A DNA stretch of 64,000 nt from NCBI RefSeq assembly GCF_029211225.1, contig NZ_JARGEM010000005.1:124001-188000 (forward strand), given 5' to 3'. The translations under genes and the position numbers were made by a program. The DNA is from Antiquaquibacter metalliresistens. GTDB taxonomy: Bacteria; Actinomycetota; Actinomycetes; Actinomycetales; Microbacteriaceae. The notes beneath the pieces are model-generated. The model searched no databases. It was not told where the DNA came from and was given only the letters and a program-made list of their open reading frames with translations. Below, one piece after another: positions 8,363-17,685 of the stretch; within the stretch, counting starts at the first letter, position 1; each line of letters opens with the position of its first letter.

Positions 8363-8404
8363 CCCGTTTTGTCTCCTGGGGCGCAGGACCTCCGCCAGAA
8401 CGGG
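8363..8404. repeat. Bipartite inverted repeat in a divergent promoter region
   Basis: CCCGTT (8363-8368) pairs with AACGGG (8399-8404), and inside it TCCTG (8374-8378) pairs with CAGGA (8384-8388). Its CCCGTT/AACGGG ends resemble those of the palindrome at 2642-2677. It lies between the helicase start at 8327 and the -10 of the divergent gene at 8436, so it may be an operator or, on the helicase side, part of a structured 5' leader. Confidence 0.45.
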
Positions 8405-8422
8405 AGGGTTGCCTTCAGTCTA

Positions 8423-8428
8423 TAAGCT
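8423..8428 (+). promoter_or_regulatory. Candidate -10 box (TAAGCT), leaderless
   Basis: TAAGCT, within TATAAGCT, ends 7 nt before the GTG at 8436. Confidence 0.45.
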
Positions 8429-8435
8429 TGGGGGC

Positions 8436-9149
8436 GTGGCAACGTGGTTCCGGCGCAAGCCAAGGCGTATCGATTCGCCCAGGGTGCGTCCCCGGTCGGA
8501 GGAACTGGCGACCACGAAAGTCGAGCTCATCGAGTTCACGCCGCCCCTGATCGAGTTCCTCGGGCGTGCCGCGTACATCGAACTCACCCTCTTCGAGAAC
8601 CTCTCGCGGGCCATCTCCACGGCCCCCACCGTCTCGGCGAAGGCCGCGCTTGGCCGCGGCGCCGAGTTGACGCTGGCCCGGCATCGCACCCTGCTCGATG
8701 AGCTCGCCGCCGCCGGTGCCGACCCCGCCGAGGCGATGAACCCCTACACCAAGCCCGCGGACGAGTTCGAGCGCGAGACCCACGGCGGCGACTGGTACGA
8801 GACCGTGCTGACCTGCTACCTGACCACGGGCTTTCTCGACGACTTCCTCGGCAAGCTGGCCGCTGGGCTTCCGCACGACGCCGCCCGCATCGCGGCGATC
8901 TTCGGCGGGGAGACCGCCGAGACCACGCTCGCGACGGAACTCGAGACCGCGATCGAGGCCCACCCGCGGCTCGCCTCCCGGCTGGCGATGTGGGGTCGGC
9001 GACTCGTCGGCGACACCATGCTGCTGGCCCGTTCGGCACTCGTCTACAGCGCGGACCACCTCTCCGACGAGGCGCGCATCGAGCCCGTCTTCAGCGAGCT
9101 GATCGCGGCGCACACCCGCCGAATGGATGTCCTAGGCCTTACCGCCTGA
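8436..9149 (+). CDS. Ferritin-like-fold protein (MiaE-like tRNA hydroxylase superfamily)
   Basis: This 237-residue, largely helical protein contains spaced Glu and His residues typical of ferritin-like four-helix bundles: AAYIELTLFENLSRA (about 48-62), ELTLARHRTLLDEL, and a later ETHGGDWYET followed by LTTGFLDDFLGKL. It matches the actinobacterial ferritin-like proteins found beside the DEAD-box helicase and AdnAB (M. tuberculosis Rv3205c by position), some of which are annotated as MiaE-like hydroxylases of modified tRNA. The substrate is unproven. The GTG at 8436 (MATWFRRK) was chosen because TAAGCT precedes it by seven bases; the 26 upstream in-frame codons have no support. Confidence 0.7.
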   Translation: MATWFRRKPRRIDSPRVRPRSEELATTKVELIEFTPPLIEFLGRAAYIELTLFENLSRAISTAPTVSAKAALGRGAELTLARHRTLLDELAAAGADPAEAMNPYTKPADEFERETHGGDWYETVLTCYLTTGFLDDFLGKLAAGLPHDAARIAAIFGGETAETTLATELETAIEAHPRLASRLAMWGRRLVGDTMLLARSALVYSADHLSDEARIEPVFSELIAAHTRRMDVLGLTA

Positions 9150-9428
9150 TAGCTGCGTCAGCAGTCGCGCGTCCGATTCGATCCGTCGCCGCGGGAGCAC
9201 GAGCGCCACGACGAGCGCGGCGATCCCCGACGCGGCCAGGCTCGCGACCCAGATCCAGGTGCCGTCGAAGGTCATACCGACCCAGAGCAGCGCGACCCAC
9301 ACGATCGACGCGGCCGCGGCGGCGATCGCGGGCAGCAGCAGCACACCGTAGGTGCCGCGCTGCGGCACGAGGTAGCGGATGATCAGCCCGATCGCCGCGG
9401 CGATGACGATCACGAACAACAGTTCCAT
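9132..9428 (-). CDS. Small three-helix membrane protein
   Basis: The 98-residue protein has three hydrophobic segments (about 3-19, 28-50 and 57-79) separated by short basic loops and ends in a charged tail (LPRRRIESDARLLTQLSGG). It is not a family I can name. The ATG at 9428 starts directly in a membrane helix (MELLFVIVIAAAIG). It overlaps the convergent ferritin-like gene by 18 bases and follows the DUF3107 gene by seven bases on the same strand, so the two are likely co-transcribed. Confidence 0.7.
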   Translation of the reverse strand: MELLFVIVIAAAIGLIIRYLVPQRGTYGVLLLPAIAAAAASIVWVALLWVGMTFDGTWIWVASLAASGIAALVVALVLPRRRIESDARLLTQLSGGKA

Positions 9429-9435
9429 GGGATGC

Positions 9436-9660
9436 CTACGCCACGAACCCGATGCGGCGCGACTCCTCGGAACCGAGCTCGACGTAGGCCAGCGCCGCGA
9501 TCGGCACGATGTAGAGCTTGCCCTTGTCGTCGCTGAGCGTGAGGTACTTCGCGTCGGAGCCGAGGGCGTCTGCGACGAGCTTCTCCACGGCGGCCGCGCT
9601 CTGCTCCGACTCGAAGTTGAGTTCGCGGGGGCTGTTGGTGATACCGATACGAATGTCCAC
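9436..9660 (-). CDS. DUF3107 family protein
   Basis: This 74-residue protein begins MDIRIGITNSPRELNFES and ends YVELGSEESRRIGFVA, the pattern of the small actinobacterial DUF3107 family (M. tuberculosis Rv3208A, TB9.4, by position). The function is unknown. It is predicted soluble, with a mixed beta/alpha pattern. The GTG at 9660 was chosen because homologous proteins start at this conserved segment. It is divergent from adnA, with 75 bases between the starts. Confidence 0.85.
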   Translation of the reverse strand: MDIRIGITNSPRELNFESEQSAAAVEKLVADALGSDAKYLTLSDDKGKLYIVPIAALAYVELGSEESRRIGFVA

Positions 9661-9722
9661 GCAGCAAGAGTACGACACGGCGGGCCGGGGCAATCCGCCC
9701 GTTCTCTGTCAGCGCACGCCGC

Positions 9723-9728
9723 TACGGT
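9723..9728 (+). promoter_or_regulatory. Candidate -10 box (TACGGT), leaderless
   Basis: TACGGT ends 7 nt before the GTG of adnA at 9736. Confidence 0.4.
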
Positions 9729-9735
9729 TGAGCGC

Positions 9736-12700
9736 GTGGCGATCACCGGATTCGAGGCGAGCGGGCCCGCGGATCCGATCGCGCGCGGCGTCGTGCTCGA
9801 CCCCTCGCAGCGCGCGGTGATCGAGCTGCCGGATGCTGCATCCGCCGCCGTGCTCGGCGCGCCCGGCACCGGCAAGACCACGACCCTTGTCGAACTCATC
9901 GCCGACCGCGTGCTCACCCGCGGTTGGGGCACGGACCAGGTGCTCGCGCTCACGACCTCGCGCTCCACCGCCTCGAGGCTGCGCGATGCGATCGCGCTGC
10001 GGCTGCAGCTGCCGACGAGTGGTCCGATGGCCCGGTCGGTGAACTCGCTCGCCTTCGAGCTCGCGCGCGATGCCGCCCGCGTCGCGGGGGCGCCGCCGCC
10101 GCGACTGATCACCGGTGGCGAGCAGGACGCCGACATCGCGGACCTGCTGGAGGGCCACCTCGTCGACGGCACCGGCCCGCACTGGCCGGCCGAGCTCGGA
10201 CCGGAGGTGCGGGCCCTCGGTCGGTTCCGCAGCGAACTCCGCGAGCTGATGATGCGCGCCGTCGAGTACGACGTGAGCACGGACGAGCTCGCGCGCCTCG
10301 GTCGTGACCTGGGTCACGGGGAGTGGGTAGCCGCCGCCGCGTTCATCGACGAGTACCTCGCGGTGCGCGCGCTGGCCGGTTCCGCCCAGCTCGACGGGGC
10401 GGAGCTCTCCCGGTTCGCGGTCGCGGCCATCGAATCCGCCGAGGCGCCCGAGCGCATCACCCGATTGCGACTGGTCGTCGTCGACGACCTGCAGGAGGCG
10501 ACCGAGTCGACCATCGCGGTGCTGCGCGCCCTCGCCGATCGCGGCATCGCCGTGGTCGTCTTCGGCGATCCGGATGTCGCGGCCAACTCCTTCCGCGGCG
10601 GCGAGCCCGACGCGCTCGGCCGCCTCGCCTCGGTGCTCGGCGTGCCCGGGCTGTCGACGCACGTGCTCACCACCGCGCACCGGCAGGGCGCCGAACTGCG
10701 AGCCTTCACCGCATCGGTCACGTCGCGGGTGGGGGCGGCGGCCGCGGGCACGCAGCGGGCGGCGGTCGCCGGCGGCGTCTCCGCGGACCTGCCGCTGGCC
10801 CGCGTCGAGGCCCCGAGCCAGGCGCGCGCGCTCGCCGCGGCGGCCCGTCTGCTGCGCGAACGGCACCTGGAGCACGGGGTGGCCTGGCGCGACCTCGCCG
10901 TCGTCGTGCGCAGCAACGCGCAGGTGCCGGCGATCGTGCGCGCGCTGGCGATGGCGGAGGTGCCGACCCGCACGAGTGCCGCAGGAACACCCCTGCGCGA
11001 GGATCCGGCGGCGCGCGCCCTGCTCACCGTGGTCGACGTGGGCATCGGTCGCACCGCCGTGACGCCCGCGATCGCGACCGAGCTGTTGCTCGGGCCGTTC
11101 GGCGGACTCGATCGGCTCGGCCTGCGGCGGCTGCGCATCGCGCTGCGCGCCGAGGAGGTGGCCGGCGGCGGCAACCGGCCCGCCGACGAGCTGATCGTCG
11201 AGGCGCTGAGCGCGCCGGGACGGTTCGCGACGATCGACGCGCGCATCGGCCGGGCCGCAGAGCGCCTGGCCGAGACGCTGGCCCTCGTCGGCGCGAACGG
11301 CGGCTCCATCGAGGAGCTGCTCTGGCTCGCCTGGGATCGCAGCGGACTCGCCCGCACCTGGTACGACCAGGCGATCGGCGGTGGCCTGACCGCGACCGAC
11401 GCCAACCGCAACCTCGACGGTGTGCTCGCGCTGTTCACCGCCGCCAAGCGCTACGTCGAGCGCTGGCCAGGCACCCCGCCGACCGCGTTCCTGGCGAACG
11501 TGCTCGACGCCGAGGTCGCCGAGGACACGCTCTCGCCCCAAGCGGCCGACGAGGCGGTGCTGGTCACCACGCCGTCGGGCGCGGTCGGGCTCGAGTTCGA
11601 CACCGTGGTGGTGGCCGGGCTGCAGGACGGCGCGTGGCCCAACCTGCGGCTGCGCGGCTCGCTGCTGCATCCGCAGCAGCTCGTGCGCGCGGTGACGGGG
11701 GTGGAGTCATCCGTCGTCGACGAGCGGCGTCAGGTGCTCGGCGACGAGCTGCGCATGCTCGCCCTCGCGATCTCGCGGGCGCGCAGCCGCGTCGTGCTCG
11801 CCGCCGTGGCGAACGACGACGAGCCGGCAAGCGTCTTCCTGCAGCTGCTGCCGGCCGGGACGCCGGTCGTCGAGTCGGTGCGTCTGGTGCCGATGACCCT
11901 GCGCGGCTGGACGGGGGAGCTGCGGCGGCGGCTCGTGGATGCCCGCGGCCCGCGCCGTGCGGAGGCCGCGGCATCCCTCGCCGCCCTCGCCGCCGAGGGC
12001 CTGCCCGGCGCCGACCCCGCGGACTGGCACGGCCTGCTGCCGATCTCCTCCACGGCCCCCCTCTACGAGGACGAGCCGGTGCCCGTCTCGCCGTCCGCGA
12101 TCGAGAAGCTGCTCGACAGCCCGCTCGACTGGTTCCTGGAGCGCACCGCCGGCTCCGAGTCCGGGGTGATCGCGAACGTCGGCACGATCGTGCACTGGGC
12201 GATGGAGACCGCAGCAGACCAGAGTGCCGAGGGCCTGTGGGCGGCCGTCGAGCAACGCTGGAGCGAGCTGCTCTTCGAGGCGCCGTGGTTGGCCGAGCGA
12301 CAGCGGCGCATCGCGCGCGGCTTCACCGACGCGCTCGCCGAGTACCTCGACGACTTCGCGCGGGCCGGCAAGTCGCTCGTCGGGGCGGAGAGCCGCTTCA
12401 AGCTCGAGGTCGATCGGGCCGTGCTGAGCGGTTCGATCGATCGCGTCGAACGGGCTCCGGACGGCTCGGTGGTGATCGTCGACCTCAAGACCGGCACCCC
12501 CACGACCCGGCAGTCCGACATCGACGCGCACCCGCAGCTCGGGGCGTATCAGCTCGCCTACGCGGAGGGCATCCTCGACGAAGCGCTCGCCGAGCACGGC
12601 GAGCACATCGGCGGCGGGGCGAAGCTGCTGTTCGTCAAGGAGGGGCTGCGCGAGCGCAAGTACCGCGAGGGCGTGCAGGCGGCCCTCGACGAGGAGGGCC

Positions 12701-12846
12701 TCGAGGCGTTCCGCGAGCGGGTGCGTGCCGCAGCGATGCTCATCGCCGCGGCCGAGTTCGAGGGCGAACTCGAGCTGTCGATGTTCGGTCGCGGCGACCC
12801 CTCCAGGCTGAGACTGCATCGGGTGCGGGCGGTGTCCAGTGATTAG
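9736..12846 (+). CDS. adnA: AdnA-like helicase-nuclease subunit (UvrD-family motor plus PD-(D/E)XK nuclease)
   Basis: The 1,036-residue protein pairs an N-terminal superfamily-1 motor with a C-terminal nuclease. Walker A GAPGTGKT is at about 41-48. The Walker B region is VVVDDLQE, not the usual DEYQ, typical of the weaker motor of the pair. The nuclease signature is GSIDR (about 899-903), IVDLKTG (about 914-920) and QLGAYQLAY. In mycobacteria AdnA (about 1,050 residues) joins AdnB in a heterodimer that unwinds and resects double-strand DNA ends. It overlaps the next gene by eight bases, as expected for equal subunit synthesis. The GTG at 9736 is preceded by TACGGT. Confidence 0.88.
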   Translation: MAITGFEASGPADPIARGVVLDPSQRAVIELPDAASAAVLGAPGTGKTTTLVELIADRVLTRGWGTDQVLALTTSRSTASRLRDAIALRLQLPTSGPMARSVNSLAFELARDAARVAGAPPPRLITGGEQDADIADLLEGHLVDGTGPHWPAELGPEVRALGRFRSELRELMMRAVEYDVSTDELARLGRDLGHGEWVAAAAFIDEYLAVRALAGSAQLDGAELSRFAVAAIESAEAPERITRLRLVVVDDLQEATESTIAVLRALADRGIAVVVFGDPDVAANSFRGGEPDALGRLASVLGVPGLSTHVLTTAHRQGAELRAFTASVTSRVGAAAAGTQRAAVAGGVSADLPLARVEAPSQARALAAAARLLRERHLEHGVAWRDLAVVVRSNAQVPAIVRALAMAEVPTRTSAAGTPLREDPAARALLTVVDVGIGRTAVTPAIATELLLGPFGGLDRLGLRRLRIALRAEEVAGGGNRPADELIVEALSAPGRFATIDARIGRAAERLAETLALVGANGGSIEELLWLAWDRSGLARTWYDQAIGGGLTATDANRNLDGVLALFTAAKRYVERWPGTPPTAFLANVLDAEVAEDTLSPQAADEAVLVTTPSGAVGLEFDTVVVAGLQDGAWPNLRLRGSLLHPQQLVRAVTGVESSVVDERRQVLGDELRMLALAISRARSRVVLAAVANDDEPASVFLQLLPAGTPVVESVRLVPMTLRGWTGELRRRLVDARGPRRAEAAASLAALAAEGLPGADPADWHGLLPISSTAPLYEDEPVPVSPSAIEKLLDSPLDWFLERTAGSESGVIANVGTIVHWAMETAADQSAEGLWAAVEQRWSELLFEAPWLAERQRRIARGFTDALAEYLDDFARAGKSLVGAESRFKLEVDRAVLSGSIDRVERAPDGSVVIVDLKTGTPTTRQSDIDAHPQLGAYQLAYAEGILDEALAEHGEHIGGGAKLLFVKEGLRERKYREGVQAALDEEGLEAFRERVRAAAMLIAAAEFEGELELSMFGRGDPSRLRLHRVRAVSSD

Positions 12847-15800
12847 CGCCTTCGACATCGCCGATGCGCTGGGTCGTCCGCGACCCACCGAGGAGCAGCG
12901 CGCCGTCATCGAGGCGCCGCTCGAACCCGCACTCGTCGTCGCCGGCGCCGGCAGCGGCAAGACCGAGACGATGGCGGCCCGGGTGCTCTGGCTGCTCGCG
13001 AACCGACTGGTGAATCCGAGCGAGGTGCTGGGTCTGACCTTCACGCGCAAGGCGGCGGGGGAGCTGCAGGCGCGCATCCGAGAGCGCATCGGCGAGCTCG
13101 CGAAGGCGGGCATGCTCGGTGAGGCCTACGACCCCTTCGAGGCGCCGACGGTGGCGACCTACAACTCCTATGCCAACGCGCTCTACCGTGACAACGCCGT
13201 CGTGCTCGGTCGTGAGGGCGATGGCGCGGTGCTCGGCGAGGCCGCGGCGTGGCAGCTGGCTCGCGAGACGGTGCGACGCAGCACGGATGCCCGCCTGCCC
13301 GACCTCGGCAAGGCCCTCGATCCCGTCACCCGCGCCGTGCTCGGGGTCTCACGCGGCCTCGCGGAGAACGCGGTCGACGACCCCGAGGCGGTGCGCGCCT
13401 ACGCGGCCCGCTTCGCGGCGCTGCCCTCACTGCCCGCCGGCGGCCGCGGCGAGTACCCGGAGGTCGCCCGCTGGGCGGAGACCGTCGGGGGCCTCGACGT
13501 GCTCATCGACCTCGCCGCCGAGTACGAGCGGGCGAAAGCGACCCGGGGGCTCGTCGAGTACTCCGACCAGGTCGCCCTCGCGCTGCGCATCGTGCGCAAG
13601 CGACCGGAGGTCGCCGCGGGGGAGCGCGAGCGGTTCCGCGTGGTGCTGCTGGACGAGTACCAGGACACCTCGGTGGTGCAGACCTGGCTGCTCGCGGCGC
13701 TGTTCGGCGGGCACGCGGTGATGGCGGTCGGCGACCCCAACCAGTCCATCTACGGGTGGCGGGGGGCCAGCGCCTCCAACCTCGACGAGTTCGGGCGGGC
13801 GTTCGGCGCGAGCGCGCGGTACTCGCTGTCGACGAGTTGGCGCAACGGGCGTCGCATCCTGGATGCCGCGAACGCGCTCGTCGAACCGCTGCACGGCCGG
13901 GTGGCGGTCGATCGGCTGCGACCGGCACCGACCGCGAGCGAACTGGCCGTGGACGCGGCCTTCCCCGAGACGGTGCGCGAGGAGGCGGATGCCGCGGCCG
14001 AGTGGCTGCAGGCTCGCCTGTCGCGCGGCACCCCGTCCGCGGCGATGCTGTTCCGCACCCGCAAGACCCAGGGGATCTTCCTGGACGCGTTGCGCAGGCG
14101 CGGCATCCCGTTCCACGTGCTGGGCATCGGTGGGCTGCTCGCGGAGCCGGAGATCGCGGACCTGGTGTGCGCGCTGCAGGTGGTGCACGATCCCTCCGCG
14201 GGACTCGAGCTGCTGCGCCTGCTGGCGGGCTCGCGCTGGCGGCTGGGCGTGCGCGACCTGCACACGCTGAACCGGGTGGCCTCGTGGCTGCGCGACCGCG
14301 ACTACGCGCAGCGCGCCTATGACGACGAGGTGCGCGAGAGCCTGCGCGCGTCGGTCGCCGAGGGCGAGGGCGGCTCGATCGTCGACGCCCTCGACTTCGT
14401 CGCGACCGCGAAGCCCGACCACAGCCAGCTCGCGGAGTTCACCGAGGCGGGGCTGGAGCGGCTGCGGGATGCCGGGCGCACCTTCGCGCGACTGCGGCAG
14501 CGCGGCGGGCTCGACCTGCCCGACTTCGTCGCGTTCGTGCTGCAGGAGCTGCGCCTGGACATCGAGGTCGCCGCGAACGAGTACCGGCCGCTCGGCGCCG
14601 CGACCATCGACGCCTTCTTCGACGCGGTCGGCGGCTACCTCGCCCTCGCCGAGGTCGCCACACTCGGCGGCTTCCTCTCCTGGCTCAAGGAGGCGGAACT
14701 GCGCGAGGATCTCTCGCCGCGCCCCGAGGACCCGGAGCCGGGCACGGTGCAGGTGCTCACCATCCACGGTTCCAAGGGCCTGGAGTGGGACCTCGTGGTG
14801 GTGCCGCGCCTGGTCGAGGACGAGCTGCCCGGCAAGCCCGCGGAGGGTGGATACCAGGGCTGGCTCGGCTTCGGACAGTTGCCCTGGGCGTTCCGCGGCG
14901 ACGCCGCCGAACTGCCCGTGTTCGGCTGGGAGTCGGCGACCAGCCGCAAGGAGCTCGTCGACGAGCAGAAGCGCTTCCGCGGCGCGGTGCGAGACCACCT
15001 GCTCGAGGAGGAGCGGCGGCTCGCCTACGTCGCGGTCACCCGCGCCCGTCACGCCCTGCTGTTGACCGGGTCGTTCTGGGCCACCCAGGTGAGCCCACGC
15101 GAGCCCAGCCGGTTCCTGCGCGAGCTGGAGTCGGCGGGCGTGGTTTCGGCGCTACCGGCCGCGACCGCGGCCGAGCAGAACCCGATGGGCGAGCAGCTCG
15201 AGCGCGTGTTGTGGCCCTTCGACCCGCTGGGCAACCGCCGGGAGGCGGTCGAGGCCGCGGCGCAGTCGGTGCGCGACGCGGCGCCGGCGATCGTCGGCCC
15301 GTGGGCTCGCGAGCTCGAACTGCTGCTCGAGGAGCGGCGCCGCCGCCTGGGTGCCAGCGGACTCGTGCCGATGCCGGCGCGCGTGCCCGCATCCCGGTTC
15401 AAGGACTACGTCACCGATCCCGCGGCGGTCGCGTCGGCGCTGCGCCGCCCCATGCCCGAGCGCCCGTATCGCGCCACCCAGCTCGGCACGCTCTTCCACT
15501 CCTGGGTGGAGCAGCGCTACGCGGGCGGCGACGAGATCGATGCGCTGCCGACCGAGACGGATGCCGACGACCTCGTCGACGAGGCGGCGCTCGCGAGCCT
15601 GAAGGCGACCTTCGAACACTCGCCGTGGGCCGCGCGGCGCCCCGTGGACGTCGAGTGCGAGATCCACCTCCCCTTCGCCGGCCGCATCGTGATCTGCAAG
15701 ATCGACGCGGTGTATCGCGACGGGGACCGGTTCGAGATCGTCGACTGGAAGACCGGCAAGGCACCGAGCGGTGCCGAGGATCTCGAGCAGCGCCAGCTGC

Positions 15801-15967
15801 AGCTCGCGCTCTACCGGCTCGCCTACGCGCGCTTCAAGGGCATCGACCCCGAGCGCATCGACGCGGTGTTCTACTTCGTCGCCGATGACGCGATCATCCG
15901 CCCCGAGCGACTGTTCGACGAGCGGAAACTGCTCCAGCGCTGGGAGGCGGCCTTCGCGCTATCGTGA
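12839..15967 (+). CDS. adnB: AdnB-like helicase-nuclease subunit (lead UvrD motor plus PD-(D/E)XK nuclease)
   Basis: This 1,042-residue subunit has a complete SF1A motor: Q motif PTEEQRAVI (17-25), Walker A AGAGSGKT (35-42), Walker B LLDEYQDTS (about 268-276), GDPNQSIYGWRGA (about 300) and VLTIHGSKGLEWD before the final helicase motifs. Its C-terminal nuclease shows CKIDAVY, EIVDWKTGKAP and QLQLALYRLAY, with Asp, Asp and Lys available for metal-dependent cleavage. In the characterised mycobacterial enzyme AdnB is the dominant translocase. Start GTG 12839, inside the end of adnA. Its own stop overlaps the next start by four bases (GTGA). Confidence 0.9.
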   Translation: MISAFDIADALGRPRPTEEQRAVIEAPLEPALVVAGAGSGKTETMAARVLWLLANRLVNPSEVLGLTFTRKAAGELQARIRERIGELAKAGMLGEAYDPFEAPTVATYNSYANALYRDNAVVLGREGDGAVLGEAAAWQLARETVRRSTDARLPDLGKALDPVTRAVLGVSRGLAENAVDDPEAVRAYAARFAALPSLPAGGRGEYPEVARWAETVGGLDVLIDLAAEYERAKATRGLVEYSDQVALALRIVRKRPEVAAGERERFRVVLLDEYQDTSVVQTWLLAALFGGHAVMAVGDPNQSIYGWRGASASNLDEFGRAFGASARYSLSTSWRNGRRILDAANALVEPLHGRVAVDRLRPAPTASELAVDAAFPETVREEADAAAEWLQARLSRGTPSAAMLFRTRKTQGIFLDALRRRGIPFHVLGIGGLLAEPEIADLVCALQVVHDPSAGLELLRLLAGSRWRLGVRDLHTLNRVASWLRDRDYAQRAYDDEVRESLRASVAEGEGGSIVDALDFVATAKPDHSQLAEFTEAGLERLRDAGRTFARLRQRGGLDLPDFVAFVLQELRLDIEVAANEYRPLGAATIDAFFDAVGGYLALAEVATLGGFLSWLKEAELREDLSPRPEDPEPGTVQVLTIHGSKGLEWDLVVVPRLVEDELPGKPAEGGYQGWLGFGQLPWAFRGDAAELPVFGWESATSRKELVDEQKRFRGAVRDHLLEEERRLAYVAVTRARHALLLTGSFWATQVSPREPSRFLRELESAGVVSALPAATAAEQNPMGEQLERVLWPFDPLGNRREAVEAAAQSVRDAAPAIVGPWARELELLLEERRRRLGASGLVPMPARVPASRFKDYVTDPAAVASALRRPMPERPYRATQLGTLFHSWVEQRYAGGDEIDALPTETDADDLVDEAALASLKATFEHSPWAARRPVDVECEIHLPFAGRIVICKIDAVYRDGDRFEIVDWKTGKAPSGAEDLEQRQLQLALYRLAYARFKGIDPERIDAVFYFVADDAIIRPERLFDERKLLQRWEAAFALS

Positions 15968-16758
15968 TCGCCGTGGACTGGTTCTTCTACGACGCGCCGA
16001 TGTGGTTCTCACTGCCCACGTTCGTGCTGCTCGCGGTCGTGCTGTCCCTGGGCATCCTGCTCGCCGTGCGTCCGTGGGTGACCCGTGCCGCCGAGAAGAA
16101 CCCGGACTGGGATCGGGTGCTCGGCTATGCGATGCAGTCCTACGGACTGCTGTTCGGCGTGGTGCTCGCGCTGATTGCGGTCTCGGTCTATGAGAACTTC
16201 GAGCGCGTCAACGGCGTCGTGCTCGACGAGGCGTCCGTGATCGGCGCGATGTTCCGCGACTTCGGCGGCTATCCCGCCGACGTCGCCGAGCAGCTGCACG
16301 AGGAGCTGCGTCGATACGTGCAGGGCGTCATCACCACGGACTGGCCACTGATGCGGGAGAACATCATCCCGGCGGAGGGCAACGACCACGTCGAGTCGAT
16401 GGGTCGGCTGCTGTTCGAGTTCGAGCCGGGCTCGATCGGGCAGCAGGTGCTGCACACCCAGACCGTGGACACCTTCAACGACTTCCTCATCGCCCGCCGT
16501 GCCCGGCTCGACGAGACCAAGCTCGCCCTGCCGCCGCTGCTCTGGGCGGTGCTCGCCATCGGCGCGCTGTTGAACGCGCTCATGATCTCGCTCGTGGAGG
16601 CGAAGAGCCTGCGCATCCACCTCATCATGTCGGGCATCATCGCCGTGTTCGTCTCGCTCGTGATCTACACCACCGCGAGCATGGACCACCCCTATGCCGG
16701 CATCGTCAGCATCACACCCGAGGCGTTCGAGAACCTCGCGCAGCTGCTGGGCGGCTAG
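15964..16758 (+). CDS. DUF4239 (bestrophin-like) membrane protein
   Basis: The 264-residue protein has hydrophobic helices near residues 15-35, 53-73, 190-212 and 218-240, with a central soluble helical part (about 75-185). The layout and segments such as ALIAVSVYENFERVNGVV fit DUF4239, a family distantly related to bestrophin channels; the transported species, if any, is unknown. The GTG start overlaps the adnB stop (GTGA), so it is translated with the repair operon although no functional link is obvious. It converges on the LysR gene with a four-base overlap. Confidence 0.7.
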   Translation: MIAVDWFFYDAPMWFSLPTFVLLAVVLSLGILLAVRPWVTRAAEKNPDWDRVLGYAMQSYGLLFGVVLALIAVSVYENFERVNGVVLDEASVIGAMFRDFGGYPADVAEQLHEELRRYVQGVITTDWPLMRENIIPAEGNDHVESMGRLLFEFEPGSIGQQVLHTQTVDTFNDFLIARRARLDETKLALPPLLWAVLAIGALLNALMISLVEAKSLRIHLIMSGIIAVFVSLVIYTTASMDHPYAGIVSITPEAFENLAQLLGG

Positions 16759-17600
16759 GCACCCGGCCGGCTGAGGATCGCCGCGGCGAGGGCCTCCACC
16801 GGCTCTCGCGTGGCGCGAGGGTTGTCCAGCAGCGCGAAGTCCACGTCACCGAGCGCGGGCAGCCCGAACGCCGCGGAGACCATGGCCAGATCGGCGGGGA
16901 TGAGCGACTGCGGGAACACCGCGATGCCGATGCCGGCGCGCACGGCCGCGAGCAGACCGTTGACCTCTCTCACGGTGCAGGTGACCCGCCACGCCCGCCC
17001 GGCGCCGTCGAGAGCGGAGACCGCGTAGCTGCGACTGAGCGAGGGCGTCTGATAGACGATCAGCGGGATCGGCGACTGCGCCTCGAGTGCCACGCTCGGA
17101 TGCCCGACCCAGGTCATGCGATCGCTTCGCACGAGGCGCCCCTGCCCGCTGCCCGGGTTCGTCTTGATGTAGACGAGGTCGAGTTGCCCGGACTCGAGCC
17201 GCTTGTGCAGCAGCGGGCTCTGGCTCACCGTGAGCTCGAGGTTGATCTGCGGGTGCGACTGGCGGAACTCGCGCAGCATGCCGGGCAGCTGTGTGAGTGC
17301 GAGATCGTCCGCCGCGCCAAACCGCAGCCGACCCCGCATCGCCGAGCCGGTGAAGTAGTTGGAGGCCTGGTCGTGTGCGGCGAGGATCGAGCGCGCGAAG
17401 CCGAGCATGGCCTCGCCGTGATCGGTGAGGGAGACGGTTCTGGTGTCACGCAGCAGCAGCAGCTTGCCGGCCGCCTGCTCGAGTCTGCGCACGTGCTGGC
17501 TGACCGCCGGCTGGCTCAACGACAGCCGCGCTGCGGCCTGCGTGAAGCTCAGGGTCTCCGCCACGGCCAGAAAGGTGCGCAGCAGCAGTGGATCGAACAT
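16755..17600 (-). CDS. LysR-family transcriptional regulator
   Basis: The 281-residue protein has the LysR winged helix-turn-helix at its N-terminus (FLAVAETLSFTQAAARLSLS then QPAVSQHVRRLEQAAGK, residues 9-45) and a periplasmic-binding-like effector domain (about 90-280). The regulator is divergent from the MFS transporter at 17686, the usual arrangement when a LysR protein controls its neighbour in response to a small substrate. The ligand cannot be read from sequence. The ATG at 17600 gives MFDPLLLRTFLAVAE, matching family starts. Confidence 0.9.
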   Translation of the reverse strand: MFDPLLLRTFLAVAETLSFTQAAARLSLSQPAVSQHVRRLEQAAGKLLLLRDTRTVSLTDHGEAMLGFARSILAAHDQASNYFTGSAMRGRLRFGAADDLALTQLPGMLREFRQSHPQINLELTVSQSPLLHKRLESGQLDLVYIKTNPGSGQGRLVRSDRMTWVGHPSVALEAQSPIPLIVYQTPSLSRSYAVSALDGAGRAWRVTCTVREVNGLLAAVRAGIGIAVFPQSLIPADLAMVSAAFGLPALGDVDFALLDNPRATREPVEALAAAILSRPGA

Positions 17601-17610
17601 CCCGGCCAGC

Positions 17611-17640
17611 CTATTGCGTTTGCTTATCAGAGTTATAGCT
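17611..17640. promoter_or_regulatory. Candidate LysR operator between divergent genes
   Basis: An AT-rich patch with imperfect dyad GCTTAT-N5-TTATAGC (about 17622-17639) stands out in otherwise GC-rich DNA, 22-39 bases upstream of the LysR start and 47-64 bases upstream of the MFS start. LysR sites are commonly AT-rich interrupted dyads with a T-N11-A core. The assignment rests on position and composition only. Confidence 0.4.
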
Positions 17641-17672
17641 GCGATTCCGGGGCGCTATCGGTGCCGCGGGCG

Positions 17673-17678
17673 TAGCGT
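17673..17678 (+). promoter_or_regulatory. Candidate -10 box (TAGCGT), leaderless
   Basis: TAGCGT ends 7 nt before the ATG at 17686 of the MFS gene. Confidence 0.4.
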
Positions 17679-17685
17679 GGATGCG

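Noticed and set aside
9709-11670. 653-codon minus-strand open frame opposite adnA
   Set aside because: Antisense shadow of a conserved helicase gene with no recognisable domain.
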